Of a stretch of 64,000 bases of DNA, positions 1 through 8,615 are shown piece by piece. A program made the translations under genes and the position numbers. The notes under the pieces are model-generated. The model was not told the DNA's origin. It worked only from the letters and a program-made list of their open reading frames with translations, and searched no databases. This stretch comes from Clostridiales bacterium 1_7_47FAA. GTDB taxonomy: Bacteria > Bacillota > Clostridia > Lachnospirales > Lachnospiraceae. The stretch's first letter is position 1; every line of letters starts with the position of its first letter. The DNA lies in contig DS990261.1 in assembly GCA_000155435.1 (NCBI GenBank), positions 1 to 64,000 of the forward strand. The letters run 5' to 3'.

Positions 1-13
1 GTGTAATTTGTGC

Positions 14-42
14 TTGAAATTTAGATTGAATTATTGTATAAT
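14..42 (+). promoter_or_regulatory. Promoter of the tRNA cluster
   Basis: A -35 box TTGAAA (14-19), a 17-base spacer and a perfect -10 box TATAAT (37-42) lie 40 bases before the first tRNA. No other consensus promoter was seen between the tRNAs, so the cluster is probably one transcript. Confidence 0.75.
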
Positions 43-81
43 GATTTGGTCAGCGCAATAAACGCTTAGTTGTACCATTAT

Positions 82-154
82 TCCTCGATAGCTCAGTCGG
101 TAGAGCACGCGGCTGTTAACCGCGCTGTCGTAGGTTCAAGTCCTACTCGGGGAG
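82..154 (+). tRNA. tRNA-Asn(GTT)
   Basis: Complete cloverleaf. The acceptor TCCTCGA pairs with TCGGGGA (147-153), the anticodon loop reads CTGTTAA and the T loop is TTCAAGT. CCA is not encoded. Confidence 0.97.
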
Positions 155-192
155 TTTTTAGTGGAAGTCCATGGCGACCACTACTTTATTCA

Positions 193-264
193 GGCCCCAT
201 GGTCAAGCGGTTAAGACATCGCCCTTTCACGGCGGTAACACGAGTTCGAATCTCGTTGGGGTCA
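193..264 (+). tRNA. tRNA-Glu(TTC)
   Basis: The acceptor GGCCCCA pairs with TGGGGTC (257-263). The anticodon is TTC in loop CTTTCAC. CCA is not encoded. Confidence 0.97.
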
Positions 265-293
265 TTTAACTTCAAGATTATTGGCATGAATAT

Positions 294-366
294 GCCGATG
301 TGGCTCAATTGGCAGAGCAGCTGATTTGTAATCAGCAGGTTATCGGTTCGAGTCCGATCATCGGCT
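294..366 (+). tRNA. tRNA-Thr(TGT)
   Basis: The acceptor GCCGATG pairs with CATCGGC (359-365). The anticodon loop TTTGTAA gives TGT. Confidence 0.97.
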
Positions 367-408
367 TTACTGTGATAACAGTAAACTTTATAAGAGATAA
401 TATAGTTC

Positions 409-482
409 GGACCTTTAGCTCAGTTGGTTAGAGCAACCGGCTCATAACCGGTCGGTCCTGGGTTCGAGTCCCCGAAGGTCCA
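409..482 (+). tRNA. tRNA-Met(CAT)
   Basis: The acceptor GGACCTT pairs with AAGGTCC (475-481) and the anticodon loop is CTCATAA. The fully paired first acceptor base pair and the lack of GGG/CCC anticodon-stem pairs favour an elongator tRNA-Met. A CAT tRNA modified to read AUA (Ile) cannot be excluded by eye. Confidence 0.93.
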
Positions 483-528
483 CTCTTTCCTAACTAAAGC
501 AGATTGAGAACTATATAATCTAAATAAT

Positions 529-602
529 GGCCCGGTGGCTCAGCTGGTTAGAGCGCCGCCCTGTCACGGCGGAGGTCGACGGTTCGAACCCGTTCCGGGT
601 CG
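529..602 (+). tRNA. tRNA-Asp(GTC)
   Basis: The acceptor GGCCCGG pairs with CCGGGTC (595-601), with discriminator G. The anticodon loop CTGTCAC gives GTC. Confidence 0.97.
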
Positions 603-640
603 TTTGCATTTTATAATGCGACACAATTCGTATACATTTT

Positions 641-713
641 GGGGTCTTAGCTCAGCTGGGAGAGCATCTGCCTTACAAGCAGAGGGTCACAGGTTCGAGC
701 CCTGTAGGCCCCA
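641..713 (+). tRNA. tRNA-Val(TAC)
   Basis: The acceptor GGGGTCT pairs with AGGCCCC (706-712). The anticodon loop CTTACAA gives TAC. Confidence 0.97.
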
Positions 714-723
714 TTTGTATTAT

Positions 724-807
724 GCGGGTGTGGTGGAATAGGCAGACACAAGGGACTTAAAATCCCTCGGTAGCGATACCGTGCCGGTTCAAGTCCGGCC
801 ACCCGCA
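724..807 (+). tRNA. tRNA-Leu(TAA)
   Basis: A class II tRNA with a long variable arm. The acceptor GCGGGTG pairs with CACCCGC (800-806). The anticodon loop ACTTAAA gives TAA. Confidence 0.97.
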
Positions 808-867
808 TTGCAATTAAGTTCTGATGCTGAAAAGTGTTGGGACTTTTCTTGTAATTATATTAGATTT

Positions 868-947
868 GCGGCTGTGGTGGAATTGGCAGACACGATGGGT
901 TTAGGTCCCATTGGGAGACCGTGCAGGTTCGAGTCCTGTTAGCCGCA
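868..947 (+). tRNA. tRNA-Leu(TAG)
   Basis: A class II tRNA. The acceptor GCGGCTG pairs with TAGCCGC (940-946). The anticodon TAG lies in loop GTTTAGG. It is the last tRNA of the cluster and is followed by a terminator. Confidence 0.96.
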
Positions 948-950
948 TAG

Positions 951-976
951 AGGAGCCTTATGAATAGGCTCCTTTT
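951..976 (+). terminator. Rho-independent terminator of the tRNA cluster
   Basis: The stem AGGAGCCT (951-958) pairs with AGGCTCCT (966-973) over a 7-base loop and is followed by a short T run. It lies 3 bases past the last tRNA. Confidence 0.85.
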
Positions 977-1051
977 ATATTTAAATAATGATGACATACA
1001 GATGTCATGTTTCTCCTGTTATAATGTGAAAAACAGGAAGAGGGAGAACGC

Positions 1052-1450
1052 ATGAGACTAGAAGGATTTGGCATTTTCGTGAAGGATATGGGGACCATGA
1101 TACGGTTTTACCGTGATGTCCTTGGGTTTGAGATTAAGGAAGATGAAGACAGTGATAATGTATTCCTGGAAAAGGACGGCACATTGTTCCTGCTTTATGG
1201 GCGTGATGATTTAGAGAAGATGACTGGCCGGAAGTTTTGTTATGCAGGTAAGGTGAGTGGTCATTTTGAGATTGCATTGACAGTAGCAGATTATGCTGCG
1301 GTAGATGAGGCATATAATAGTGTGCTTAAAAAGGGGGCTGTTCCAATCATGGCTCCTGTCACGGAACCATGGGGACAGCGGACCTGCTATGTGGCTGACC
1401 CGGAAGGCAATCTGGTTGAGATTGGGTCATTTGTTAAGGGAGAATCGTAA
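1052..1450 (+). CDS. VOC/glyoxalase-family protein
   Basis: A 132-aa protein with the two beta-alpha-beta-beta-beta modules of the vicinal oxygen chelate superfamily. The N-terminal half begins GFGIFVKDMGTMIRFYRDVLGFE. The C-terminal half ends YVADPEGNLVEIGSF, the usual DPEGN..E motif that supplies a metal-ligand glutamate. The substrate cannot be read from the sequence; glyoxalase, dioxygenase and bleomycin-resistance-type members share this fold. The ATG follows AGGAAGAGGGAGAA. Its stop is one base before the next start, so it is probably co-transcribed with the acetyltransferase. Confidence 0.85.
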   Translation: MRLEGFGIFVKDMGTMIRFYRDVLGFEIKEDEDSDNVFLEKDGTLFLLYGRDDLEKMTGRKFCYAGKVSGHFEIALTVADYAAVDEAYNSVLKKGAVPIMAPVTEPWGQRTCYVADPEGNLVEIGSFVKGES

Positions 1451-1451
1451 A

Positions 1452-2225
1452 ATGGGTGATAAGCCGGTATTTAAACAGGTCACATTGGAAAATCTGGAGA
1501 CAGAACATATATGCTGCTGTATTTCCGATAAGAAAGGTGAAAACTGTGTTCCATCCAAGAAATCATGGCTTCGCGGCAGGATGCAGGAAGGACTTGTGTT
1601 TAATAAGCTGGATGTGCGGGGAAAAGTGTTTATAGAATACATACCGGCAGAATTTGCCTGGGCGCCCATTAAGGCGGATGGTTATATGTATATTGACTGT
1701 TTATGGGTTTCCGGGCAATATAAGGGAAAGGGCTATGGCGACCAACTGCTGGATCAATGCATTGATGATAGCAGGGCCAAGGGAAAAAAGGGTCTTGTCT
1801 GCCTGTCATCTAAAAAGAAGATGCCGTTTCTGGCAGACCCGGGATATCTGAAGCACCGGGGGTTTAAGGTGGCGGATACAGCCAGCCCTTATTATGAGTT
1901 GTTCTATCTGCCTTTTTCGGATCCGGGTACAGTTCCGGCCATTAAGGATGTGGCAAGGAATGGATGTGTGGATGAGAAGGGATTGATCCTGTATTATTCA
2001 GATCAATGTCCACATACGTCTAAATATGTACCGCTTCTTGCTGGGAATCTGAAGGAACTTGGGCTGGAGTGCAGGTTCAGGAAGCTTGAAACAAAAGAGG
2101 ATGCACAGTCTGCACCTGTTCCATTTACAACATATGCGTTATTTTATAATGGCAAATTTATTACCAATGAAATCCTATCGGAAAAGAGCTTTGCAAAAAT
2201 ATGGGAGCGGATTAGGAATATGTAA
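1452..2225 (+). CDS. GNAT-family N-acetyltransferase (YoaP-like)
   Basis: A 257-aa protein. The acetyl-CoA-binding motif A of GNAT enzymes is visible as LWVSGQYKGKGYGDQLLDQC (about residues 86-105). A C-terminal domain of about 80 residues contains YYSDQCPHTSKYVPLLAGNL, a thioredoxin-like segment typical of YoaP-type acetyltransferases. The start at 1452 is preferred over one at 1305, because 1305 lies inside the upstream gene and 1452 has GGGAG upstream. The acceptor substrate is unknown. Confidence 0.82.
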   Translation: MGDKPVFKQVTLENLETEHICCCISDKKGENCVPSKKSWLRGRMQEGLVFNKLDVRGKVFIEYIPAEFAWAPIKADGYMYIDCLWVSGQYKGKGYGDQLLDQCIDDSRAKGKKGLVCLSSKKKMPFLADPGYLKHRGFKVADTASPYYELFYLPFSDPGTVPAIKDVARNGCVDEKGLILYYSDQCPHTSKYVPLLAGNLKELGLECRFRKLETKEDAQSAPVPFTTYALFYNGKFITNEILSEKSFAKIWERIRNM

Positions 2226-2547
2226 GGGTAGGAAGATATGGGGATGGATTGGAATATGTAGGGATGGAAAAATAAGGGAATGGATTGGCGGGGCCGATGC
2301 GGGAAAAGGAATTGGCCGGAGGAAGAATCAGAGGAAGAATCAGCGGGGCGATGTGGAAAGAAGAATACACAGAGTGATGGGGGAAAGCGAATAGAGAGGT
2401 CAGTGGACAGTCAGAAATGGCTGTCTTTTTTTGGGGATATATAGTAAAATTGTTTCATGATATGATATGCCAGGATAAGAAGATATGGGCAGGCCAGGGA
2501 TTAAGGCCGTCCATTAACTGGCTGTGACAGGGGAGTCTGGAAAATAT
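2226..2547 (+). other. Gene-free stretch with purine-rich repeats and a terminator
   Basis: From 2226 to about 2350 the strand is a degenerate G/A-rich series of GGAT, GGAA and AGGAAGAATC units, the last occurring twice in tandem near 2320-2342. A weak reading frame across it (2059-2394) overlaps the acetyltransferase and has no codon structure. A terminator lies at 2406-2432. From 2433 to 2547 there is only a leader for the next gene. Confidence 0.6.
2406..2432 (+). terminator. Rho-independent terminator
   Basis: The stem GGACAGTC pairs with GGCTGTC over a short loop and is followed by seven T residues. It closes the VOC-acetyltransferase unit. Confidence 0.75.
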
Positions 2548-3219
2548 ATGCTGTATGATAAAGATATAAGGGAGCCGCTTTTCGATTTCCTGGAGGAAAC
2601 TTATGGTAAGATAAGGATTATAGAAGAAAAGCAGGTAGGGAAATCAAGGGCGGATATTGTGATGGTCCTTCCCGGACTTTTGACGGGAATTGAGATTAAA
2701 AGTGATGCAGACACCTATGTACGTCTGTCCCGGCAGGTTAAGGATTATGACCGCTTCTTTGACCGGAATATGGTGGTGGCTGGTTCCAGCCATGCGGTCC
2801 ATGTCAGGGAGCATGTTCCGGAATGGTGGGGAATCATTACAGTGGAGCAGACGGACCTGGGCATTGATTTTTATGTCCTGCGGGAGCCTCGGGAAAATCC
2901 TCAGATGAATTGGAAACGTAAGCTCAGCCTTTTATGGCGTCCGGAACTGGTACATATCCAGGAACTGACCTGTATGCCCAGATATAAAGAGAAGAGTAAG
3001 GCATTTGTCATCGACAAAATGCTGTTGAAGGTCCCAAAGGAGCAGTTGTCCGCCCTGGTTAGCGATGAACTGTTTGAACGGGATTATACACGGATAGAGG
3101 AAATCATCAGGGAGTATAAAATACAGAACAGGCCGGAGTTGAAGGACCAGACAGGGAAAAAGAAAAGGATAAAAAGCAGGATAAAAGGCAGAAGGAAAAG
3201 CACGATAAAAACCAGATGA
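2548..3219 (+). CDS. sce7726-like family protein, possible nuclease fold
   Basis: A 223-aa protein. The N-terminal half (LFDFLEE....KSRADIVMVLPGLLTGIEIKSDADT) has the D...ExK pattern of PD-(D/E)XK-like sce7726 proteins, with Asp in RADIV and Glu-Ile-Lys in IEIKSD. This is family recognition by eye. The C-terminus is a run of Lys/Arg-rich repeats (KDQTGKKKRIKSRIKGRRKS) encoded by a degenerate DNA repeat. ATG 2548 is chosen over GTG 2524 because GGGGAG lies 12 bases before the ATG and nothing Shine-Dalgarno-like precedes the GTG. The biological role is unknown. Confidence 0.65.
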   Translation: MLYDKDIREPLFDFLEETYGKIRIIEEKQVGKSRADIVMVLPGLLTGIEIKSDADTYVRLSRQVKDYDRFFDRNMVVAGSSHAVHVREHVPEWWGIITVEQTDLGIDFYVLREPRENPQMNWKRKLSLLWRPELVHIQELTCMPRYKEKSKAFVIDKMLLKVPKEQLSALVSDELFERDYTRIEEIIREYKIQNRPELKDQTGKKKRIKSRIKGRRKSTIKTR

Positions 3220-3306
3220 AAAGCAGGACGCAGCCAAAATGAAAGCAGGATGAAAGTTGGATGAAAGCAGGATGAAAAATAAAATAAAGAATAGGAGGGC
3301 AGAGGT

Positions 3307-4554
3307 TTGGGTTTATTTAATTGGAAAAATAAGCGGAAAAAAGAGAAGGAGAAGCCTGGGAAAAAGGAGATGAAGGAGGCTGTCCTGACCTTATATGCAT
3401 GCAGGAAAGATGGGGATGCAGTGCCTGAGATAGCGAAGGATTTATTTTCACAGGTGATGGAGAGGATTTTCTTTACGGATGAGCAGGAATTCCAAATCCT
3501 GTTTAAGGATGGGACAGCCATTCAATTTCATGTGACAGCAAATAAACCGGAAAATAAGGCCCAGTCAGAGGGAATGGTCCGTTTTTTTGCCCAGGCGCCC
3601 CTTGAGGATGATACAATCAGGGATGCAATCCTGCGCCAGATTAGCCTTTTTAATTGTATTGTGGGGATTCAGTTCCAATTGGATGACAATGAACAGAGGA
3701 CAAATCATATTGTTAACACCATATATGGAATGGCAAAGGAACTGGGAGGATTTGTCCTGCACCCGGATATGTGCCTGTATAGCCCGGATGGGAAGCTGCT
3801 TATATCCATTGATGGAAAGACGGATTATGAGGAGTTCCGTCCTCAGGCCCATTCCAGCCTTCTGGAACGGGATGCGGAGGAGACGGAGGCGGACAGGGCA
3901 AGAAAAGAACGGTCAATCGCCCTTCTGAAGGAAAAAGGCATACCGTATATTGAGCACCTGCAGGCCGCGGTATTGGAAGAGGAATGCAGGATTCCACCGA
4001 AGGACGCCATTATCCACAGGCTGTCAGCTGTATTTGCGGCGGCAGTGGTGTCTGAGATTTATGGAGGCGGTCAGTTTGACAACTGCCGTGAGATTGCTGA
4101 AGGACAGATGAAGCAGATGGAGGAGCGCTATCAGGTCTCCCGATGGCTCTCTCCTGAGGAAAAGGCGTATATTGAAAATCCATTGCAGGAACCGCTGCAG
4201 CACGTTAAGTTTGGCTGGAGATATGAATGCTGCTCCGTCCTTTTGTGGGCGTTGTCCATGATTGGGTTGAAAGAGCCGGATGAAATCTGTGACGCTGCCA
4301 AACTGCGGTCGATTATGTGGAATCATACATTTGACAGCCTGATGGAAAAAGCCGTGCTCCGCGGCAGGGATGAAATCCTGGATATGCAGGATCTTGTATT
4401 CCGATATGACTGGGCCTGTGTGGATGCACGCATACACCATGGGAAAGTGGATGGGCTGGATGGGGAAATCATATTTGAATGGCATTATGCGCTTAACTGG
4501 CTGACAGGAGCAGATGGGATTACGGAGTGGGATAGGGTGAGTACTACTACGTGA
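3307..4554 (+). CDS. DUF4272 domain protein
   Basis: A 415-aa protein starting with TTG, with AGGAGGGCAGAGG immediately upstream. The C-terminal 200 residues (IALLKEKGIPYIEHLQA, ILFA-like helices, WRYECCSVLLWALSMIGL, FEWHYALNWLTG) match the DUF4272 pattern. The N-terminal 190 residues are a less conserved alpha/beta region. No signal peptide or membrane segment is seen. The family has no established function. The leader 3225-3300 contains a repeated GATGAAAGCAG motif. Confidence 0.75.
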   Translation: MGLFNWKNKRKKEKEKPGKKEMKEAVLTLYACRKDGDAVPEIAKDLFSQVMERIFFTDEQEFQILFKDGTAIQFHVTANKPENKAQSEGMVRFFAQAPLEDDTIRDAILRQISLFNCIVGIQFQLDDNEQRTNHIVNTIYGMAKELGGFVLHPDMCLYSPDGKLLISIDGKTDYEEFRPQAHSSLLERDAEETEADRARKERSIALLKEKGIPYIEHLQAAVLEEECRIPPKDAIIHRLSAVFAAAVVSEIYGGGQFDNCREIAEGQMKQMEERYQVSRWLSPEEKAYIENPLQEPLQHVKFGWRYECCSVLLWALSMIGLKEPDEICDAAKLRSIMWNHTFDSLMEKAVLRGRDEILDMQDLVFRYDWACVDARIHHGKVDGLDGEIIFEWHYALNWLTGADGITEWDRVSTTT

Positions 4555-4905
4555 TATGTGGATTGTGATGTGTTTAAGGAATTTAAGGCAGTATAAGAAG
4601 CATGTAAAATGTTTTCATAAGAAAGTGATTGACGGGGCACTGAGATTTTCGTATAATTTCTATTAACGGTTGACAGAAGTCAACATCTGTGTGGAGTATG
4701 GATTCTGCATGGACCTATGGTCCGGACGATAATTAACAGCAATGATTTCATGATATCAGGAGAATACCAGGAAGGTAATGGATATCCCTAAGGGATAGGT
4801 CTGTTTTCCTGGTATTTTTGTGTGTTAAAGGAGACGGATGAGGGAGATGCAAAAAGATGGACCTGAAACATGTAGGATGTTTTCAGGAATTATAGGAGGA
4901 CGGGA
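4555..4905 (+). promoter_or_regulatory. Leader region of the nickel/lar operon with possible attenuator
   Basis: There is a TTGACA hexamer at 4671-4676, a compact hairpin GGACC-TAT-GGTCC near 4710-4722, and a terminator-like element at 4763-4819. The latter has outer stem AATACCAGGAA/TTCCTGGTATT followed by TTT, and its loop holds a second hairpin, TATCCC-TAA-GGGATA (4783-4797). It lies about 90 bases before the operon's first gene, so it could attenuate transcription. It could also simply end the upstream transcript. I could not match it to the NiCo riboswitch pattern as I remember it, nor to a NikR operator. Confidence 0.5.
4763..4819 (+). terminator. Terminator or attenuator before nikA
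   Basis: An 11-bp outer stem (4763-4773 with 4806-4816) runs into a T tract, and a second hairpin is nested in the loop. It lies 209 bases past the DUF4272 stop and 86 bases before the nikA start. Confidence 0.7.
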
Positions 4906-6606
4906 ATGAAACGAAGTTTTAATTTTACAATGGCAGCCATGGCTGCGGCAGCCATGCTGGTGACTGGGTGCGGGGGAAATGGTTCCGGTGCGGCAGGAGG
5001 ACCGGCATCCGGACAGGAGCAGCAGGGAACACAGGGGACAGCACAGGCGTCCGGCCAAAAGGAGCAACAGGAAAATGGACAGGTGTCCGGAACCCAGGGA
5101 ATGGTAAGGGATGACGTGATTGTTGTCATGGGGCCTACGTCTGAACCGGAAGCGGGATTTGACCCGGCTTATGGATGGGGGGCAGGGGAACATGTGCATG
5201 AGCCGTTAATCCAGAGTACCCTGACGGTGACGACGACGGATCTGAAAATAGGCTATGACCTGGCGACCGGCATGGAGGCCAGTGACGATGGCCTGACCTG
5301 GACCGTGACCATACGGGATGACGTGGTGTTTACGGATGGGGAGAAGCTGACTGCGGGGGATGTGGCATTTACCTATAATACGCTGAGGGATACCAGTTCG
5401 GTTAATGACTTCACCATGCTTAAAGAGGCTGAGGCAGTGGATGACACAACGGTGGAATTCCATATGAACCGCCCGTATTCCATATGGCCATATACCATGG
5501 CTATTGTCGGAATCGTGCCGGAACATGCCTATGGGACGGGATATGGGGAGCATCCGGTTGGTTCGGGCCGTTATGTGCTGAAGCAGTGGGATAAGGGGCA
5601 GCAGGTAATCCTGGAGGCTAATCCGGATTATTATGGGGAGGCGCCAAAGATGAAGAAGGTGACCATCCTGTTCATGGAGGAGGATGCGGCCTATGCGGCT
5701 GTCATGTCGGGACAGGCGGACCTGGCCTATACGGCTGCTTCTTATTCGGACCAGACACTGCCGGGATATGAACTGCTGGCATTTGAAACCGTGGATAACA
5801 GGGGATTTAACCTTCCTGCCGTGCCGGATGAAGGAAAGACAATGGATGGGATACCCGTTGGAAATGATTTTACAGGTGATGTGCAGGTGCGGCGGGCCAT
5901 CAATCTTGCAATTGACAGGAATGAGATGATTGATAATGTGCTGAACGGCTATGGAAGCCCGGCCTACAGCGTCTGTGACAAGATGCCTTGGTATAATGAT
6001 GCTGCCCGGGTCGGGTATGATGCTGCAAAGGCAGCGGATATACTGGATAAAGCCGGATGGATGACCGGAAGCGATGGAATCAGGGAAAAGGACGGCGTCC
6101 GGGCATCCATGACCCTTATGTACCCGGCCAGCGATTCTGTCCGCCAGGCCCTGGCAGCAGATACGGCCAATCAGCTAAAGGAAGTTGGCATTGAGGTTAA
6201 GACAGAGGGCGTTGGATGGGACACGGCTTATGACAGGGCGCAGGCAGAACCGCTGATGTGGGGCTGGGGCGCGCATACGCCTATGGAGCTTTATAACATT
6301 TACCATACCATGAAGGAATCGGGGCTGGCGGAGTATTCTCCTTATGCCAATGAGAATGTGGACCGTTATATGGATGAGGCCCTGGCCTCCAGCGATTTGG
6401 AACAGTCCTATGAGCTTTGGAAAAAGGCACAGTGGGATGGGAACACGGGAATTACCCAGGATGGGGATATACCATGGATCTGGCTGGTGAATATTGACCA
6501 TCTGTACTGGTCCAGGGAGAATCTAAAGGTGGCGGATCAGAAGCTGCATCCCCACGGGCATGGATGGTCCATTGTGAATAATGTGGATCAGTGGAGCTGG
6601 TTGTGA
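4906..6606 (+). CDS. ABC transporter substrate-binding lipoprotein (nickel/peptide type)
   Basis: A 566-aa family 5 extracellular solute-binding protein. The signal peptide ends in lipobox LVTGC, with the lipidated Cys at residue 22. A Gly/Gln/Ser linker runs to about residue 65. The SBP_bac_5 fold follows (EPLIQSTLTVTTTDLKIGYDLATGMEASDD, VHFxF-like fold segments, YYGEAPKMKKVTI, QVRRAINLAIDR). The family binds peptides, nickel complexes or metallophores. Nickel is inferred from the larBCE genes at the end of the operon. ATG 4906 has GGAGGACGGGA upstream. Confidence 0.85.
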   Translation: MKRSFNFTMAAMAAAAMLVTGCGGNGSGAAGGPASGQEQQGTQGTAQASGQKEQQENGQVSGTQGMVRDDVIVVMGPTSEPEAGFDPAYGWGAGEHVHEPLIQSTLTVTTTDLKIGYDLATGMEASDDGLTWTVTIRDDVVFTDGEKLTAGDVAFTYNTLRDTSSVNDFTMLKEAEAVDDTTVEFHMNRPYSIWPYTMAIVGIVPEHAYGTGYGEHPVGSGRYVLKQWDKGQQVILEANPDYYGEAPKMKKVTILFMEEDAAYAAVMSGQADLAYTAASYSDQTLPGYELLAFETVDNRGFNLPAVPDEGKTMDGIPVGNDFTGDVQVRRAINLAIDRNEMIDNVLNGYGSPAYSVCDKMPWYNDAARVGYDAAKAADILDKAGWMTGSDGIREKDGVRASMTLMYPASDSVRQALAADTANQLKEVGIEVKTEGVGWDTAYDRAQAEPLMWGWGAHTPMELYNIYHTMKESGLAEYSPYANENVDRYMDEALASSDLEQSYELWKKAQWDGNTGITQDGDIPWIWLVNIDHLYWSRENLKVADQKLHPHGHGWSIVNNVDQWSWL

Positions 6607-6621
6607 TGAAAGGACGATGAC

Positions 6622-7605
6622 ATGGGTTTGAGACAGGTTGGTAAGAATGTTGCACGGATGGCAGTGCTGCTTGTGCTGGTCAGTATTGCAGCCTTTTTCC
6701 TGGTCACGGTGTCGCCTCTTGACCCACTAAGGACGAATGTGGGGCAGGCGGCGCTGGGAAGCATGAGTGAGGAGCAGATTGCACAGCTTGAGGAGTACTG
6801 GGGCGTGAACACGCCACCTGTCAAACGGTATGTGTCCTGGGCAGCGGATTTCCTGCGGGGGGATATGGGGACATCCCTTCTGTACCGCCAGCCTGTTTCC
6901 AAGGTGATTGGAGAAAGGCTGGCTAATTCCCTCTGGCTGATGGCATCGGCCTGGCTGATATCCGGCGCAGTGGGATTTGTGCTGGGCGTGGCGGCAGGGG
7001 CCAGGAAAGGGGGACTGACAGATAAGCTGATTTCTGCATATGCGCTGCTTACTGCCAGTACCCCGGCCTTCTGGCTGGCGCTGGTGCTGCTGATGGTATT
7101 TGCGGTGTGGCTGAAGGTGCTCCCGATTGGACTCAGCGTCCCCATCGGGATGGAAGCGTCCGCTGTCACGCTGGGGGACAGGCTGGTCCACGGCATCCTT
7201 CCGGTGGCTGCCTTGTCCATTACCGGCATTTCCAATATCGCACTTCACACAAGAGAGAAGATGGCAGAGGTCATGGAGAGCGATTATGTGCTGTTTGCAA
7301 GGGCCAGAGGTGAGTCGGAGTGGGGGATTGTGAAGCGCCATGGCATACGCAACATCCTGCTCCCGGCCATGACCCTGCAGTTTGCTTCGGTCAGCGAGAT
7401 ATTCGGAGGGTCGGTCCTGGTGGAGCAGGTATTTTCCTATCCCGGACTGGGGCAGGCGGCTGTTACGGCTGGCCTGGGCGGGGATGTGCCGCTTCTGCTG
7501 GGAATCACTGTCATAAGCGCGGCCATTGTGTTTGCGGGTAATTTCACCGCCAACATACTGTATGGCGCAGTGGACCCCAGGATCAGGAAAAGGAGGGCAG
7601 GCTGA
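6622..7605 (+). CDS. ABC transporter permease, NikB/DppB type
   Basis: A 327-aa inner-membrane permease of the DppB/NikB class. It has an N-terminal TM (about residues 9-31), a periplasmic region beginning DPLRTNVGQAALGSMSEEQI, then five TM segments. The cytoplasmic EAA loop (YVLFARARGESEWGIVKRHGIRN) contacts the ATPases. It starts 15 bases after the binding protein and its stop overlaps the next start by one base (TGATG). Confidence 0.9.
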   Translation: MGLRQVGKNVARMAVLLVLVSIAAFFLVTVSPLDPLRTNVGQAALGSMSEEQIAQLEEYWGVNTPPVKRYVSWAADFLRGDMGTSLLYRQPVSKVIGERLANSLWLMASAWLISGAVGFVLGVAAGARKGGLTDKLISAYALLTASTPAFWLALVLLMVFAVWLKVLPIGLSVPIGMEASAVTLGDRLVHGILPVAALSITGISNIALHTREKMAEVMESDYVLFARARGESEWGIVKRHGIRNILLPAMTLQFASVSEIFGGSVLVEQVFSYPGLGQAAVTAGLGGDVPLLLGITVISAAIVFAGNFTANILYGAVDPRIRKRRAG

Positions 7606-8438
7606 TGGGATGGTTTACGGCGTGGAACCGGCGCAAGACCTTGTTCGTTTTCCTGATAATGGCAGCCCTTATGCTGGCAGCCATTACCATTGGGGGCAGG
7701 GTATTGGAAAATGAGGCCATGGTGACGGATTTTTCCAGGAAGAATCTGGCGCCATGTCCTGCATATCCTTTTGGGACGGACTGGATGGGACGGGATATGT
7801 TTGTAAGGACCATAACCGGCCTCTCCCTGAGTATACGGATTGGACTTTTGACAGCGGCAGTGAGCGCGGTCATTGCATGTTTTATGGGAACCGCGGCAGC
7901 CTGTCTGGGAAAGGCCGCGGATGGATTGGTGGGAATTATCATTGACCTGGTCATGGGGATTCCGCATATCCTGCTGCTGATTTTGATTTCCTTTGCAGCA
8001 GGCAAGGGGTTCTGGGGCGTGATGGTGGGGATATCCCTGACTCACTGGACATCCCTGGCAAGACTATTGAGGGCTGAGGTCATGCAGCTGAAGGAGCGCC
8101 AGTACATAAAGATTGCTGGAAAGCTGGGAATGGGTAAAATGCAGATTGCATGGAAGCATATGATGCCCCATCTCCTGCCGCAGCTTCTGGTGGGGGTGGT
8201 GCTGCTGTTTCCCCATGCCATCCTTCACGAGGCCAGCATTACATTCCTTGGCTTTGGCCTCTCCCCGGAGCAGCCGGCCATCGGGGTCATCCTGTCTGAA
8301 AGCATGAAGTATCTGACCATGGGAAAATGGTGGCTGGCCCTGTTTCCGGGACTTTTGCTGGTGTTGGTAGTGGCCCTGTTCCATTTTATCGGCGATACCA
8401 TGATGACGTTGATTAATCCTAACAAGGCTCATATGTAG
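7605..8438 (+). CDS. ABC transporter permease, NikC/DppC type
   Basis: A 277-aa partner permease of the DppC/NikC class. It has an N-terminal TM, the family motif PFGTDWMGRDMF (about residues 55-66) and an EAA loop around REAEVMQLKERQYIKIAGKLG-like residues 148-168. The TGATG overlap with the preceding gene implies translational coupling. A 177-base gap with tandem repeats separates it from the first ATPase. Confidence 0.9.
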   Translation: MGWFTAWNRRKTLFVFLIMAALMLAAITIGGRVLENEAMVTDFSRKNLAPCPAYPFGTDWMGRDMFVRTITGLSLSIRIGLLTAAVSAVIACFMGTAAACLGKAADGLVGIIIDLVMGIPHILLLILISFAAGKGFWGVMVGISLTHWTSLARLLRAEVMQLKERQYIKIAGKLGMGKMQIAWKHMMPHLLPQLLVGVVLLFPHAILHEASITFLGFGLSPEQPAIGVILSESMKYLTMGKWWLALFPGLLLVLVVALFHFIGDTMMTLINPNKAHM

Positions 8439-8487
8439 GCGGGGGAACTGGATTGGTCAGTGGAGTATGGGAGGGAAATGGGAGTGG

Positions 8488-8564
8488 GTAGTGGAATCTG
8501 GTGCGGGGATGAAGCTGGGTAGTGGAATCTGGTGCGGGGATGGAGCTGGTTAGTGGAATCTGGA
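8488..8564 (+). repeat. 31-bp tandem repeat inside the transporter operon
   Basis: About 2.5 copies of a 31-bp G-rich unit containing AGTGGAATCTGG start at 8488, 8519 and 8550, and degenerate relatives extend to about 8600. The repeat fills most of the 177-base gap between the permease and ATPase genes. It encodes nothing recognisable. Confidence 0.85.
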
Positions 8565-8615
8565 TTTGGAAGGAAATTATGGGGTGGAATCTGGGGCTGA
8601 AAGGAGATTGGCGGA

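Noticed and set aside
2059-2394. A 111-aa gene after the acetyltransferase
   Set aside because: Starts inside another gene and its unique part is low-complexity purine repeat.
4555-4905. NiCo riboswitch upstream of the nickel operon
   Set aside because: The conserved sequence blocks I remember for this class were not found. Only a terminator-like structure can be supported.
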